A DNA stretch of 64,000 nucleotides. Origin: Ophiura sarsii. Its lineage: Eukaryota; Echinodermata; Ophiuroidea; Amphilepidida; Ophiuridae. This document shows, one piece after another, positions 11,786-22,961 of the stretch. How positions within the stretch are numbered: the stretch's first letter is position 1; the number at the start of each line of letters is the position of its first letter. The stretch covers positions 28,579,503 to 28,643,502 of the forward strand of contig CM069450.1 of the NCBI GenBank assembly GCA_035610835.1, written 5' to 3'. The position numbers and the translations under genes were made by a program. Below the pieces are notes generated by a model, which saw only the letters and a program-made list of their open reading frames with translations, made no database searches and was not told the origin of the DNA.

Positions 11786-12714
11786 CAGGGTGTATCAAAA
11801 ACCCGTTGCCAAGAGCAGTGCGATCACGGCAAATCACATATCGCCATGAAACATAGATATTCAGTTAATACTACTTCTTTGCTATGAAATAGTCAAATTA
11901 CAGTAATATCGATTATGAATTGGCTGAGATACTCAGTATATAAGTAGGGAAGTGCAAAACACGTTTTACATCGTTTATCACGTATTCTTGATTTTCTTGT
12001 CATGTCAATATTAGCAAGACACTTTAATAGGAAACAAACTCAATATTCTGAGGAGAATATATCATGTTAAAGATCAAATCTGCTATTTCAGTACATATCA
12101 TATATAAACTGAGCACATTTGCAATAAATTAGTTGATAGTTAATGACACAGCTTGAAAATCCAATGAACAAATGAAGTAGTCCAGTAAAGACGTAGGAAT
12201 TGTTTGAATCATTCATTGCTAGTTTGTGATGGTGACATTATGGTGCAGCTCGAACCTTAACATGCTGTCCTTGTTTCAAGACGCATTGACGAGCACATTC
12301 CCGCTTGAGAAGCACTACTCGACGTGTCATCCGTACAATCATTTCCCCCCTAAACATCGTTCGTGATGCAGTTCCTAAGATCTTGGAGATTAGTTGGTGG
12401 TGTCTGGAAGACTTGAGACTTAAAATAACCCCAAAGAAAAAGGCTAATGGTGTTGGGGAGCAAGCAGGTCACTCCGTAGCATATCCAAGACAAACGACCC
12501 TGTTTACAGGACGAACGATGTAAATCGTGTTTTGCACTTGTCTATTTATATCTTTGATATCTCAGCGAATTCATAATCGTTATCGCTGACATTTAACTAC
12601 TTGATAGCCAAGAAGTAGTACTAACAGGATATTTAAGTTTTAGGGCAATATGTGATTTGTTGTAGTCGTTCAGCTGTCGGAAAAAAAGTGATGTGGTTTT
12701 CTTGATACACCCTG
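11786..12714. mobile_element. Tc1/mariner-type non-autonomous element
   Basis: It is flanked by TA (11,784-11,785 and 12,715-12,716), with ends CAGGGTGTATCAAAAA and TCTTGATACACCCTG. The inverted arms are about 190 bp (to about 11,975 and from about 12,512), including AAACACGTTTTACATCG facing CGATGTAAATCGTGTTTTGC. The ~540-bp interior has a weak 72-codon frame at 12,305-12,523 with no recognised transposase motifs. Confidence 0.88.
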
Positions 12715-12716
12715 TA

Positions 12717-13796
12717 TACGGGTATTCAATTTATTGTGACCAAAATGGGTTACATAATTATATACATTGACCAAATTCCTCAAATGCACGTGTATTTTTA
12801 AGACTACACGATCTGTAGTCAGCTTGCACCGAGCACGGTTGAGAAATCATTCAAGGCGTAAAATTGGCGGACACGAGTTTAGTTAAACGCGCATTTAAAT
12901 TAACTACCCTCATACCATGTTTAAAGTTACTAGACACTTTTCAGTGAGTTAGACGCGTGTTTAAGTTAAAAACATTTCCGAGAATTGCGTTTAGTTAAAA
13001 CGTTGTGTTTACGGAAATGTAGAGATTCCCTCTAAACGGTTCGGATGTCTTTTGTCAAAATATTACTACGCTACTTAAGTACTTCGTGCACCATATTCTT
13101 TAATAAGAAAGAAAAACTACTTTAGGCCACTTGAAATTAATGATTAGTTTCTCGTAGCACTGACTTACGATAATTTAAGCGGAAGGGCGGTTTTAATTTT
13201 ATTTTTTTACTAAATTGACACTGTATGGCTGTTTTCATGCACAATTTATATTGCCAACATATTTCATTAGCATCAGTAAAACGGTGAGCCCTTATTTATT
13301 AGAATCCTAGAGTTCTACAAGACACGTCAAAGTGACTGTAGTAGACCTATCGACCATTAAGCTTTCAGTATTACAAATTCAATACTTTTTGAAAATTACG
13401 AAAAAAAAGTTGACTTTATCCTATTTAGTGAGGAGAAAGGGCTACGAGAAATAAACCAATTAAGTTTTAAGGGCCCTTATATAATAATATTACCAATATA
13501 CAAAAGTATTGTCAATATTTGTTAACCAGGATTTGTTTCTCATTAATACGAATACGACAACTGCATCGATCTGTGTACGTTTCGGTGCGTGCTAAATACT
13601 AATATTACCAGTATGTTACATTCGTTGTATAATAACACTTAGCAAACATTGATATTTCGATCGGATTTAACGGCACACGCAATTCCTTATATTGAATACG
13701 GATATGTATATGACAGCAAAAAAATGCTGACTAAAGTATATACTTCACAAATCAGTGGATAGTTGGTTTCACCTGATGCTCATATTTATTTCATAT
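12717..13796. other. No recognisable feature
   Basis: AT-rich DNA with no long open frame, tRNA or clear repeat. Several TTTAAC/GTTAAA-rich words cluster at 12,870-13,010 but do not form a convincing inverted repeat. Confidence 0.6.
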
Positions 13797-14130
13797 ACAC
13801 GCTTAGAAAAAAATGTTCTAAAGTTGTCCTGCCAGGAGAACCCTTAAAGATTATTTAAAGAACCAAAAATAGTTCCCCAAACATGATACTGAACCATTTT
13901 TGGTTCTATGAAGAACCTTTTGGTTCTATAAGGAACCTCTCTCTTGAACCTTCAAAAAAGGTTCTTGAAAATTGAAGAACCAAACAAGGTTCTTCATAGA
14001 ACCAAAAATGGTTCGGTATCAGCCAAAAATGGTTCTGTATCACGTTTGGGGAACTATTTTTGGTTCTTTAAAGAACCTTTAAGGGTTTTCCTGGCAGGAC
14101 AAAAAAATGTTCTTTAATTTCTTAGAGTGT
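13797..14130. mobile_element. MITE made of AGAACC/GGTTCT repeats
   Basis: The ends are ACACGCTTAGAAAAAAATGT and ACATTTTTTTGTCC-like on the reverse, followed on both sides by GTCCTGCCAGGA and TTTAAAGAACC. The interior contains about a dozen AGAACC or GGTTCT hexamers in both orientations and folds almost completely on itself. Similar AGAACC-rich short inverted-repeat elements are common in animal genomes. An 18-C run follows at 14,136-14,153. Confidence 0.85.
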
Positions 14131-14135
14131 AAGCG

Positions 14136-14153
<18 letters not shown>

Positions 14154-14166
<13 letters not shown>

Positions 14167-15472
14167 GTCTCAGATACATGGGAAAATAGCTATGCAATTT
14201 GCATTTTTTTAATATATAGAAATAATAGCTAATATGCTTAAATGCGGATTAAAAAAATAAAATTGTGTTTTTGGCCAACTTTTTTTGTTGTTGTTCTTTC
14301 GGAGCCAAGCATTCATTTTTTTCTTCTTCGGACAACTAAAAAAATAAATCGGCTCATCGCGTAGGGATATGCGGCTAAAGTGACTCCACATACTTATGCG
14401 CGTGGGGTATGTGAGACAGATTGTTTTCCCCTTTCTTATTGGTCTAAGCGCCATCTATTATTCGCACACTGTCCTGGGGATTGTAATGAGCCAACGAACA
14501 CCAACGCAATCATCAACAAGTGCAAACATGGGTATGTATCAAACACTTAATTGCTATTTTGCAGCTCCATAATATATAACAGACAAATACACGACTCAAT
14601 TTCCTTTTTGATATAAATATACAGTATAGACGAGTCTGAAAATAAAGAGGTTGAGAGACCCAGAGGTTCTGTGTAATATTTATAAGAACTAATGTACACA
14701 GTGATTTAAAATAGCTATCTCCAAAGAGACATATAGGTTAATCAATTCAGAAATGCGTCCAAAAGTCAGTGAGCATGAACAAAATAACCTACAAAAGACG
14801 GTATTACTTCACATAACTCCATTATATCAAATGGGTCAACTAGCATGATCTGTACTAACTAACCGTAAAATGTGAGGTATTTGACGGGCAGCTGACCCTA
14901 ACAAATTCCCCTTAATTTTGCTTTCTATTTTTTGAACGGAATTTCCCGTAAATCTACGGCCAACGGAAAACATACGGGAGAAGCCCCGTTGTGTAACGGG
15001 CTTCTTCCCAATGATGTTCCGGTAGACTGATAATGGGAGGAAATCCGGCAACGACCCGTACAATTATGGGAAAAGAAAGATCCGGCAATTTTACTGTCCT
15101 TACCGTTCTCGTAATATTGCGGATTAATTTGTTTACAGTGCTGACACGCTTTTGCCTGTGTACTGGACTTTGATATGTTTTTTTTCTGAAAGGATTCAGC
15201 AAAAAAAACACCATATAATTTCTTTCATTAAATACATATGAATACATCATTTTGGTTTTGTGTATTTTACGAGCCACGGTTTGAACCACTTTCCGTAGAC
15301 CGCATACTGGGTACATCATATATATGGTCAATGATAATGGTGGCGTCCATTCAGCTTAGGCAAACAGTAGGTAGGACTATTTTGATTCGTTGCACACTGG
15401 CTAGCCAATGGGTTGGTTGATACTACGTCTACCATATTGTATCAATGTATGTGGAGATGGGTTTAAAAAAGG
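14154..15472. other. Anonymous DNA with short hairpins
   Basis: No gene is supported. Overlapping short frames on both strands at 14,836-15,420 lack recognisable motifs. 14,960-15,010 holds repeated ACGGGA/CCCGTA-type words. Confidence 0.5.
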
Positions 15473-15762
15473 CCGCACTGCAAAGCTAGTACGTATGGTT
15501 CATACGTAAAAGTGACTTGTACGCAAGACTTATACGGTAGGCGTCGAAGTATTGTAACATCCTACGTACACGCGCGCACCCGTGCAAACTAAACTGAGAA
15601 CGATGTAGATATTTACATTATAAAATGGAATATTTGCATCGGTCTCAATTGTTTCATGTGCTTGTACATTGGCGATGCAAAATATTACTTTGGTGCATAT
15701 CGTACGTCTTACGTACAAGTTCTTGATACGTATGAGCAATACGGGATAGTTGTACAGTGCGG
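15473..15762. mobile_element. MITE with CCGCACTG ends
   Basis: The left arm (15,473-15,545: CCGCACTG, then GTACGTATGGTTCATACGT, then ACTTGTACGCAAGAC) faces a right arm (15,690-15,762) with the reverse-complement series GTCTTACGTACAAGT, ATACGTATGAG and CAGTGCGG. The interior is about 150 bp with no gene. Confidence 0.75.
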
Positions 15763-15860
15763 AATAACGGGTGAAGCTGTGTTAGCACCTTTTTTCTTTC
15801 TTATACATATAATAATGCACATGACGGTGATAAACATTTATCCAATTGCAAATATTTCAG

Positions 15861-16013
15861 ATCTTGCACATTACCATGGAAATTGAAACACAGTGTGAAA
15901 GGACGCTGATGGGAGAGGTTACCAGCACTTCACCCTCAGGAAATATTGCACAAATGTTGATGGCTATACATAGCCATGAAACAATATCAATATTTTCACT
16001 TTATCATATCTGA
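15861..16013 (+). CDS. Possible terminal exon or retroelement-derived frame (51 codons)
   Basis: A plausible 3' splice site (TTGCAAATATTTCAG, ending at 15,860) is followed by an open frame beginning ILHITMEIETQCERTLMG and ending SLYHI before TGA at 16,011. AATAAA follows near 16,266. No domain is recognised. Because the same downstream region ends in a retroelement-like ATTGA repeat, the frame could equally be the 3' part of a mobile element or chance. No partner exon was identified. Confidence 0.2.
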   Translation: MLHITMEIETQCERTLMGEVTSTSPSGNIAQMLMAIHSHETISIFSLYHI

Positions 16014-16159
16014 TAACAACTATACGCAAAGAAGACATATCAGAATATATTGCAAATAGAAGATAACATGTTAGTGTCATTTTCTTGCTTACAATAGTAT
16101 AATTGCCACAGACAGATAAAAGTTAAATACAGTTCTGCATAATATCATGTATTTCTATT

Positions 16160-16290
16160 GTATGTTAGTGTAACAACGTCAGGCATTTGATTCTATTTGT
16201 TTCTCCGCCATCATATAACTTGTTATAATTGTCATTGTATTTTGTCCCTGTTGGTATGATGGAAAATAAATATTGAATTGATTGAATTGA
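16160..16290 (+). mobile_element. LINE/SINE-like 3' tail ending in (ATTGA)n
   Basis: The stretch ends GGAAAATAAATATTGAATTG followed by repeated ATTGA units, the type of short-repeat tail seen on several non-LTR retrotransposon clades. No linked reverse-transcriptase frame was found upstream, so it is either very 5'-truncated or a host 3' UTR with AATAAA. Confidence 0.4.
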
Positions 16291-16862
16291 TTTGTTTCTA
16301 CAATGGTGTACATTTCACTCAAGTTTTATGACAAGACTTTTCACCTCTCTGAAATTACGTTTTATGTGCCGCAAAAAGAGGTTCATAATTTACATTTAAT
16401 TCATAATGTGCATGAATTGTTATTCTTATGACGCTCTACACCATACTATTGCTGAAATTTGTCACTCTTAGTGCGCAAAAATGTATTTTATTTTATTTAT
16501 AAGATAACAAAACTGAACAGATGAACATGAAACGAACATGCATGCGAAGACAATTATACACGTATTGCACGTTAATACAAGTTTGAAATCTTAGATAATG
16601 TAAGGTGTGGGTTTTAATGCACCGAGACATGTTGACCTTGAGTCCCTCAAAACTTAACGAAGAAGAATAAGTGTGACACTGATTGTAATCATGGTGATAA
16701 TGAAAGATTATTACAATTGGCCTGAGTAATTTCGCTTATGTTGAATCAATACTAATCGTGGAAAGCAATTACATTATTTTGTGCGTACTTGTATACAATG
16801 AACTCTTATAAGGACATCTACTTCATGAAAGATTGATTGCAACATTTCTTTTCCAATTCAGG

Positions 16863-17162
16863 TGGGCGCCAAAAAAAATCATCCCACAATGCATTGCACG
16901 AACGCCAGCCAACTAAAACATTTTTTCACACGATGCATTTGTCGAGCTCTTAAGTTTTAGAAATAAGAGAAAGGAACACTGATAACTAATGTATTCATTG
17001 ATGTAAACTAGAACCTAAGAGCTCTAACGATGAATCCGCTATGAAACCATGAGTTTGTGCATGTCTATGGGAACCGAGACAAATTGGAGACCAGAATAAG
17101 GGCATTTTGCAAATACGCAATGCATTGTGGTGGTGTCTTTAAAATCTTCTTTGGTGAGCGCT
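16863..17162. mobile_element. MITE with GGCGC...CACAATGCATTG ends
   Basis: The left end (GGCGCCAAAAAAAATCATCC, then CCACAATGCATTGC) faces GCAATGCATTGTGG, then TCTTCTTTGGTGAGCGC on the right. A second, inner inverted pair GAGCTCTTA.../...TAAGAGCTC lies at about 16,944 and 17,013. No gene. Confidence 0.7.
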
Positions 17163-17999
17163 AAATTGCGAATACGATATATTTTGTATCTCCAACCACC
17201 TGCGTGTCAAACCAAAGCGTCAACCAGTGATCAGCAATCAAGTATTGATTTTTCAAACTAATTTAACACGCCAGGATAGCATACTTTTGTCAACTACACA
17301 TAATTGCGATCAGTTTACCCATGGCCAAGCATCGTACGAATGTGATTACCAAAAACATTCGAGGTCAATATAACATTTATTTTGCCATTGCGCATACATG
17401 AAGTTAATACTTGCAGTAACTATATATCACATTACATCGTGATTAGTGTGCGAATTGACGCTTTTGCAAATCTCAAACTCCTGAAACTATAGAAATATTG
17501 AATTAATAAAATAGCGTTATCAGCTGCACCACATAATAGATTATACATTACATCCACCTACAGTTTATATAACACTGCCGTTCCTATGATAGTTGATTAC
17601 TACTAATATCACTTTGATTATATATACATATCAATATAGGTGAAAGTTAATAACATTATCATGATTATAAAAACACTTAACAGAAATAAGATACAGATAG
17701 ATTGTTATCTTTCCAAGCACCTATGGTCCAATTTTTTTCCAATAACTCACTGATTTTGCTTTAGAAATAAAGCCATCAAGATATCAAGATTTTATCTTGG
17801 TATTAGCATGATTAGCTGTATATAGTGCATCAATATTGATCAAAGTGGCTCAGGCATCGTTTCAAGTTACTATACGCTAGTGGCTCAGGCACTGACTGTT
17901 GAGAGCAGGTTTTCGATAAAACGTCCACTTTTTCACAACCAAAGCGATCTTCAATACTATTGAGAGTAAAGGGAAGTGTATTAATGTCAATCATGGGAC
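17163..17999. other. 3' flank of the receptor gene
   Basis: No reading frame, RNA gene or clear mobile element was found. On the minus strand this is downstream of the receptor stop codon. The nearest possible AATAAA (TTTATT on the plus strand) seen is near 17,376, so the polyadenylation site is not established. Confidence 0.5.
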
Positions 18000-19196
18000 T
18001 TATTCAATTTCTTCTTTAACTGACGTGTAACAGTCAGGTCGCTGCTCGCGAGGATTAACCATTTCCTGGTTGAACCGCTGCGGCGTCAATTGTCGAGATC
18101 GTTTCAGGCTACTGGTGCTCGTTGCTTGGCTTTTACCCCATGGCCAATTGCCCGTAAAAGCTAATCGGAAAGCGTGGCGGTATCGTGGATGAACAACGTT
18201 GTAAATAGCGGGGTTAATTGAAGAGTTCAGATACATCAACATAACACATACTTCCTTCCAAATTTTTGCCTTTTGAGAGCCTTCAAAGTTGTTCCCAGTT
18301 ATCATAGCGGTGAATGTTGTAATCTCAAATGGTGCCAGACAGACAAAGAACAGCACCCCATTGATGACCAACATGCGTGAAACCCGGTGACGGTTGCGTA
18401 GGTTTCGCGCCCTTGGCTCTCCTCCCGATTGGGATGACCCGCCAGACCACGTGGCGCTGCTATGGACTGAATTGATTATGTTTCCGTAAAAAACAGCATT
18501 CATTATCATTGCGACAAAGAATGGAACCGTTTGAACCGAATTTCGCAAATCCGCTAACCATGGCTCCAAAGCCATACAATACCCAATCTCTGTAGGGAAT
18601 TCTTCGTAAAATTTGCTGCGCGGCCATTCTACGCAGTATGTCACAAGTACACATCCGCCCGGTATAAGGAGGCACGCGAATGCCAATGCGCCAAACCAAG
18701 CAAGAAGAACCAATCGTAGTGACTTGTGACGCGCGCTATATCGCTTGTGCTGAAGCGGTCGACAAATTGCGTAATAACGTTTCAGCGATACGAGTGTTAC
18801 GATGATAATAGAGGCGAAATAGCAACAATCCGTAACCACTGGTATAAGAATGCAGCCATATTTCCCCATTGGGGCTGCGTTACTTGCAACAGGGGAAGCA
18901 ATCATCTGCCAGAGCTTCTCTCCTCCCGCAAAGACAAGGAAGAGAATGTCTGCTATGGCCAAATTGATGAGGTAACAATTGAGTGGAGTACGCATCCAAC
19001 GAAGTCGACATATTACAATAAGAAACCATACGTTACCTAGAAGACCAAATGCTAATATAATAGGCATCACCGTCGTAATGAGTACAGTCTGTACATTGTT
19101 GTAAAGAAGCCCAGACGCTATGTCCGATATATTAAGACATACTTCTGGAAAAGTGAAATTAAAGTCCTGCGGGTTCCATGACATATCCACCGACAT
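18000..19196 (-). CDS. Class A (rhodopsin-like) neuropeptide-type G-protein-coupled receptor
   Basis: An intact single-exon frame of 398 residues with seven hydrophobic segments, predicted to be a plasma-membrane receptor signalling through G proteins. The short N-terminus has two N-glycosylation sequons (N13, N22). TM1 (about 36-62) carries GN at 54-55 and TM2 has the NLAIAD motif with D83. C115 at the start of TM3 probably pairs with C207 (or C188) in extracellular loop 2. The DRY position reads LKRYYAIC (K139-R140-Y141). TM4 has W167 and TM5 has P225. TM6 has CLAP at 286-289 in place of CWxP, and TM7 ends in NPAIY (328-332). Overall style is nearest to TRH, neuromedin-U and ghrelin receptors (family knowledge); the ligand is unknown. 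M1 was chosen as start; M5 is an alternative. The C-tail is Ser/Arg-rich. The gene stands alone among repeats, with no visible TATA box. Confidence 0.95.
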   Translation of the reverse strand: MSVDMSWNPQDFNFTFPEVCLNISDIASGLLYNNVQTVLITTVMPIILAFGLLGNVWFLIVICRLRWMRTPLNCYLINLAIADILFLVFAGGEKLWQMIASPVASNAAPMGKYGCILIPVVTDCCYFASIIIVTLVSLKRYYAICRPLQHKRYSARHKSLRLVLLAWFGALAFACLLIPGGCVLVTYCVEWPRSKFYEEFPTEIGYCMALEPWLADLRNSVQTVPFFVAMIMNAVFYGNIINSVHSSATWSGGSSQSGGEPRARNLRNRHRVSRMLVINGVLFFVCLAPFEITTFTAMITGNNFEGSQKAKIWKEVCVMLMYLNSSINPAIYNVVHPRYRHAFRLAFTGNWPWGKSQATSTSSLKRSRQLTPQRFNQEMVNPREQRPDCYTSVKEEIE

Positions 19197-20221
19197 GGTT
19201 GCTGTTGTTATCGTTTATTTCTACCGTTCGTTTAGCAACAGAACGTTAGGGTATATGCAACCACCCCGTGTTAAATGTGGCGGTGTGTTGCACACGATGA
19301 ACTGTCGTGTAAAATGTTATCGCACTAAATGATGGGTTATCGAAAAGAGCAAAGTGTATCATCTGCTAGTTCACAAAAAAACACTTTCCGACGATATCGT
19401 AGAACATAATACTCTTGCTATATGGATAGATGTGATTTATAGTGTAATGTTTCCAGTTTTATCACTTTGCAGAATCAAATTGACGTGTCAATCGAATAAG
19501 CTATGCTCAAAACCCCACTCACTGTAATAACGCCTGGTATCTTCTAGCCGATTTGAGTGCGCTCAAAGTATGCAGAGACACGAAGCATATCACTGAAAAC
19601 AGTCGACATATTATTCACATCATATAGCGCGATAACGCCTTTCCGTATCTTATTTTATCGTCACAGATTCTGTCCACAGAGACAGACTCCAACACGGCGA
19701 CGGTTCAATTTGTGGAGATGACTGCTGCATTGATCAAAAACGAACGTTATAAGCGCACTATGTGAAGGAGAAAAACAAAATATTGTGATTTTATTGGTTA
19801 ACTAGCCGTTCGTCACTCGCAGAGTGTGGTGACTACTTGCAGCATGGTGTGGAACTACAATTATTAACCAGTAGATCATTGTATTCGAAGAGCAGAACTT
19901 TATCGAATGCGTGGTTATTTTGTATTTTATTATTACTGTTTATTAAACTCTAAACCTTTCGATTAGCCAGAGAGATATCGCCATTTCACATTTGCGCACT
20001 TGGACACGCCTCTGCTAGTAGCATACAGGGTGACAAATAACGACGGAACAATGATCGTCACAAATTAGCCGCCGTTGTGGCACTTGTTGCAGTAACGCAA
20101 GTCAGAAATATATAAACAAAAACTATGAGACACTGAAAATTGAAACTCTGCTGACGAAAATATTTTTGATAATAGCTTAAGAATTACAGTGTTCTGAAAC
20201 GAACTTCTCAATTTCCGAAAA
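19197..20221. other. 5' flank of the receptor gene
   Basis: This lies upstream of the receptor on the minus strand. No conserved frame was seen. 20,024-20,060 begins with CAGGGTGACAAATAACGACG, resembling a Tc1/mariner-type terminus, but no matching second end was found. Promoter elements could not be assigned. Confidence 0.4.
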
Positions 20222-20540
20222 ATAAAGGGGTAACTAAAAGTAAGCCCCCCCCCCCTTAAAATTAGATTACTTTTGTTTACATAATTTCACACACAATTAG
20301 ACGTTTCTAAAAGTCTAAGCAATTATGAAAAGAGAAAACGCTCGGCTACCAAGGAAATGTGACTGTTTTTGGAAAGTAAACATGATATCGAAAATGTAAA
20401 ACTATCTAATGGTAGCCAAGCGTTTTCACTTTTCATAATCGTTTCAATTTTTCAAAACGTCTAATTGTGTGTGAAGTTATGTAAACAAAATTAATCTTCT
20501 TCTTTTTTTTTCTTTTTTTTGGGGGGGTTACTTTTTTGAA
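20222..20540. mobile_element. AAAGGGGTNA-family MITE, compact copy
   Basis: The inverted ends share AAAGTAAGC + poly-C/G, ATTACTTTTGTTTACATAA, ACACACAATTAGACGTTT and GCTACCA/TGGTAGCCAAGCG with 25,710-26,584 and 24,102-24,196. The right terminus is degraded into a T-rich/G-rich run. No protein frame. Confidence 0.85.
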
Positions 20541-21039
20541 AACAGAAAACAGAAATGGTTACCGAAAAAGACGATCAACATACAAAAGAGGACCACACCA
20601 GAAAGGCTCTTGAGGGAAGTGGCTAACTCAAATGGACAGTGGATAAAGTAAAGAAATAAATGAAACCCCCAAAAAGATATAGCAGTCCAGGAAAATTAAG
20701 CAAATGTATGGTCATGCTTCAATATGTCAGACATCTTGTTTGTCGGCAAGACAACGAGACAGTTTAGCGTCCAAAAAAAAAGGGGGAAAAGAAATTTGTG
20801 TTATATAGGCGGACGGAACTCAGTCGTCGGGTGTTTTTTATATGTAAATTGTTGCTAACATTTTCGAACATTTTCAAAAGTGTTTCATCCCTTTACTAAA
20901 ATTCCAAAATATTGCACACAAATAATTTGTTGTTGAAATTTAAAATGTTGTGATGAGTGTGAAAAGAAAATCTCAAAGTAAAAAAGATAAAGAAAAAGGG
21001 ATAGATAGGCCCGTACCCGTAGGTTCTCATTGGCATTAT
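20541..21039. other. No recognisable feature
   Basis: Anonymous AT-rich DNA between a MITE and copy 2 of the long dispersed repeat; no gene or structured RNA was seen. Confidence 0.5.
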
Positions 21040-21305
21040 TCTACTACATGCAAAGAACATTTTAAAAGTATATAGGTTTGAAATTGAAATCTGACTAGAT
21101 ATAGCCGTTGTTTTACACACGAGGTCATTCTGATCAATTGCAATACAAGTGTTAATTGGAAGGAAGTAATCAAGATACGACACCGTACTAGACAATCATC
21201 GATTATGTGCCGTCATACCTACAGGGTGTCTAGAAACGTAATACAGAGCTACGCTGAAACAATGGTGAGGCATTCCGCTCATCTTCAAAACAAAATCTTG
21301 TTCCA

Positions 21306-21628
21306 CCATTGGTTAGTACAACTTCATATGGTCATCGTAGTTTTCGCCATGCATCTTGTGAACTCTGGAACAAATTACCATTTCATATTAAGAACTCTCA
21401 GACTCTTAATCAATTCAAATCATCTCTGAAAACATATCTCTTTGAAATGGCATTTTGTAACATTTAATTTTATTTTTGTATCTTTAGTTTTCCTGGTATA
21501 TTGTGTCTTTCATATGTTTTGCTCTGTTTTTGTTTTTTGTTTTGTTTGTTTTGTTTTGTTATTTGTAAGCGCTATGGGACTTCGGTGTAAAGCGCTATAC
21601 AAGAGTCGTTGTATTATTATTATTTTAT
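21306..21628 (+). mobile_element. L2/CR1-like LINE 3' end
   Basis: The frame 21,306-21,467 encodes a typical extreme C-terminus of a non-LTR reverse transcriptase: TSYGHRSFRHASCELWNKLP, then IKNSQTLNQFKSSLKTYLF (compare the family pattern YG.RSF...LWN.LP..IR...S...FK..LKTYLF). The frame stops at TAA 21,465. The 3' UTR ends with AGCGCTATGGGACTTCGGTG, AAAGCGCTATACAAGAG and a short (TTA)n tail, the usual L2/CR1-like terminus. Severely 5'-truncated and inactive. Confidence 0.85.
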
Positions 21629-22417
21629 TTTCACAAAGTTTACCTTGATTCTTAGTCCGATTCTTAGTTTAGATAGATGATGCTTCACACCCTGAATTTA
21701 ATCAAAACAGAAGGACATGTAATGTAAGTTGAAATTGTTAGTAGCCGCATTCAGAATATACATTCTAACAGGGTTTATATAGTATAAATGAGATGGGCGA
21801 TAACGTTTTCGCATGCATTAACCTATTTCCAATGATGAACTTTGCCATTTGCATGTAATACCTTCGTAGTAAAAATACCTTTTTTATCAGTAAGGAAGAT
21901 CTGTCCCGGACTCATCTGAAGTAGTTGAAAGCTATGAATCAAAAGTGGATTCTCGGTATGGTGGATTACAGATTCTATACTAACACAAAAAACGGTAACT
22001 AGATGGGACATTTTCTCGATACATTCTCGAGGGATATGCGGAATTATGCTCGGGATATGCGGGATACTGCGAATGATCAACAATATCATAATTCAGTCAG
22101 GACATCAAAAATATTTGATTACTCTGTAACCAATATATGTTTCGGGATTTTCCCAATGTATGCCCCCACTATGACACTCGTGCCTGTCATTTACATACGC
22201 TAATTATCAGCTTTACGAACGAAATATTCACTAAACCAAGTACACATTGCTTGTTGCCGTTTAATACAAAGAAGATTTCTTGTGCATCCCAGCATACTTA
22301 GCAACACTACACTGGCAACACCTGGAGCCACCTTCTAAAACATGGTACAGATAGGCAGAACTTTGTCACAGATATGAAAAGAAATTGAATCCTAACTAAA
22401 CATTTTATTCAAAAAAT

Positions 22418-22504
22418 CAAGGGTCTTTAAGAAAAACAACAGAGGACTAAATTGAAGTCACTTCAATTGCACTTCGTGCAGCAGAATTTTCTTAAAGACC
22501 CTTG
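22418..22504. repeat. Short hairpin, 18-bp perfect arms
   Basis: CAAGGGTCTTTAAGAAAA (22,418-22,435) is exactly complementary to 22,487-22,504, with a 51-bp loop. Likely a small MITE remnant. Confidence 0.8.
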
Positions 22505-22746
22505 TTTAGCAACATTATAAGCTTTTCAATGCACTTTAATGTCAATGGGAACCAGTAGACACTGGGGACAGAAATAAGCGGTCATGTGATGAAAGTGAAG
22601 CATGCCGGTACTCCACAAGAAGTCTTCTTTGCGTTTAATAATTGGAACATCATGTTATCTTCCATCGTATATAATTACAAGAACCTTTGTCACCAGGCCC
22701 ATAAATCGATGAAGTGTACTTTAGGGGGTCCAACATTCTGGACTGT

Positions 22747-22941
22747 ACTATACTCTGTTTGGCCATCTCGAGACAGTGACGTAACCGCGTATTCTAATAA
22801 TTGCATCACATAACGCGCGCGAATACTCGCGGCGCTGGCGTACAAACACGAGCGTTGAAAGGCGGAAGATACACACGCGTGCGTAAAAGCTGCGCCTGTT
22901 CAGTTACGTCACTGTCTCGAGATGGCCAAACAGAGTATAGT
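22747..22941. mobile_element. GC-rich MITE with perfect 39-bp terminal repeats
   Basis: The termini 22,747-22,785 and 22,903-22,941 are exact reverse complements (ACTATACTCTGTTTGGCCAT ...CGAGACAGTGACGTAAC). The 117-bp interior is rich in CG (GCGCGCG, CGCGGCGC), in contrast to the AT-rich surroundings. Perfect arms suggest a recent insertion. Confidence 0.93.
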
Positions 22942-22961
22942 GTCGTCCCATACTGGAACAC

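Noticed and set aside
12305..12523. 72-codon frame inside the Tc1/mariner-type element
   Set aside because: No helix-turn-helix or DDE/D motif; too short to support a transposase.
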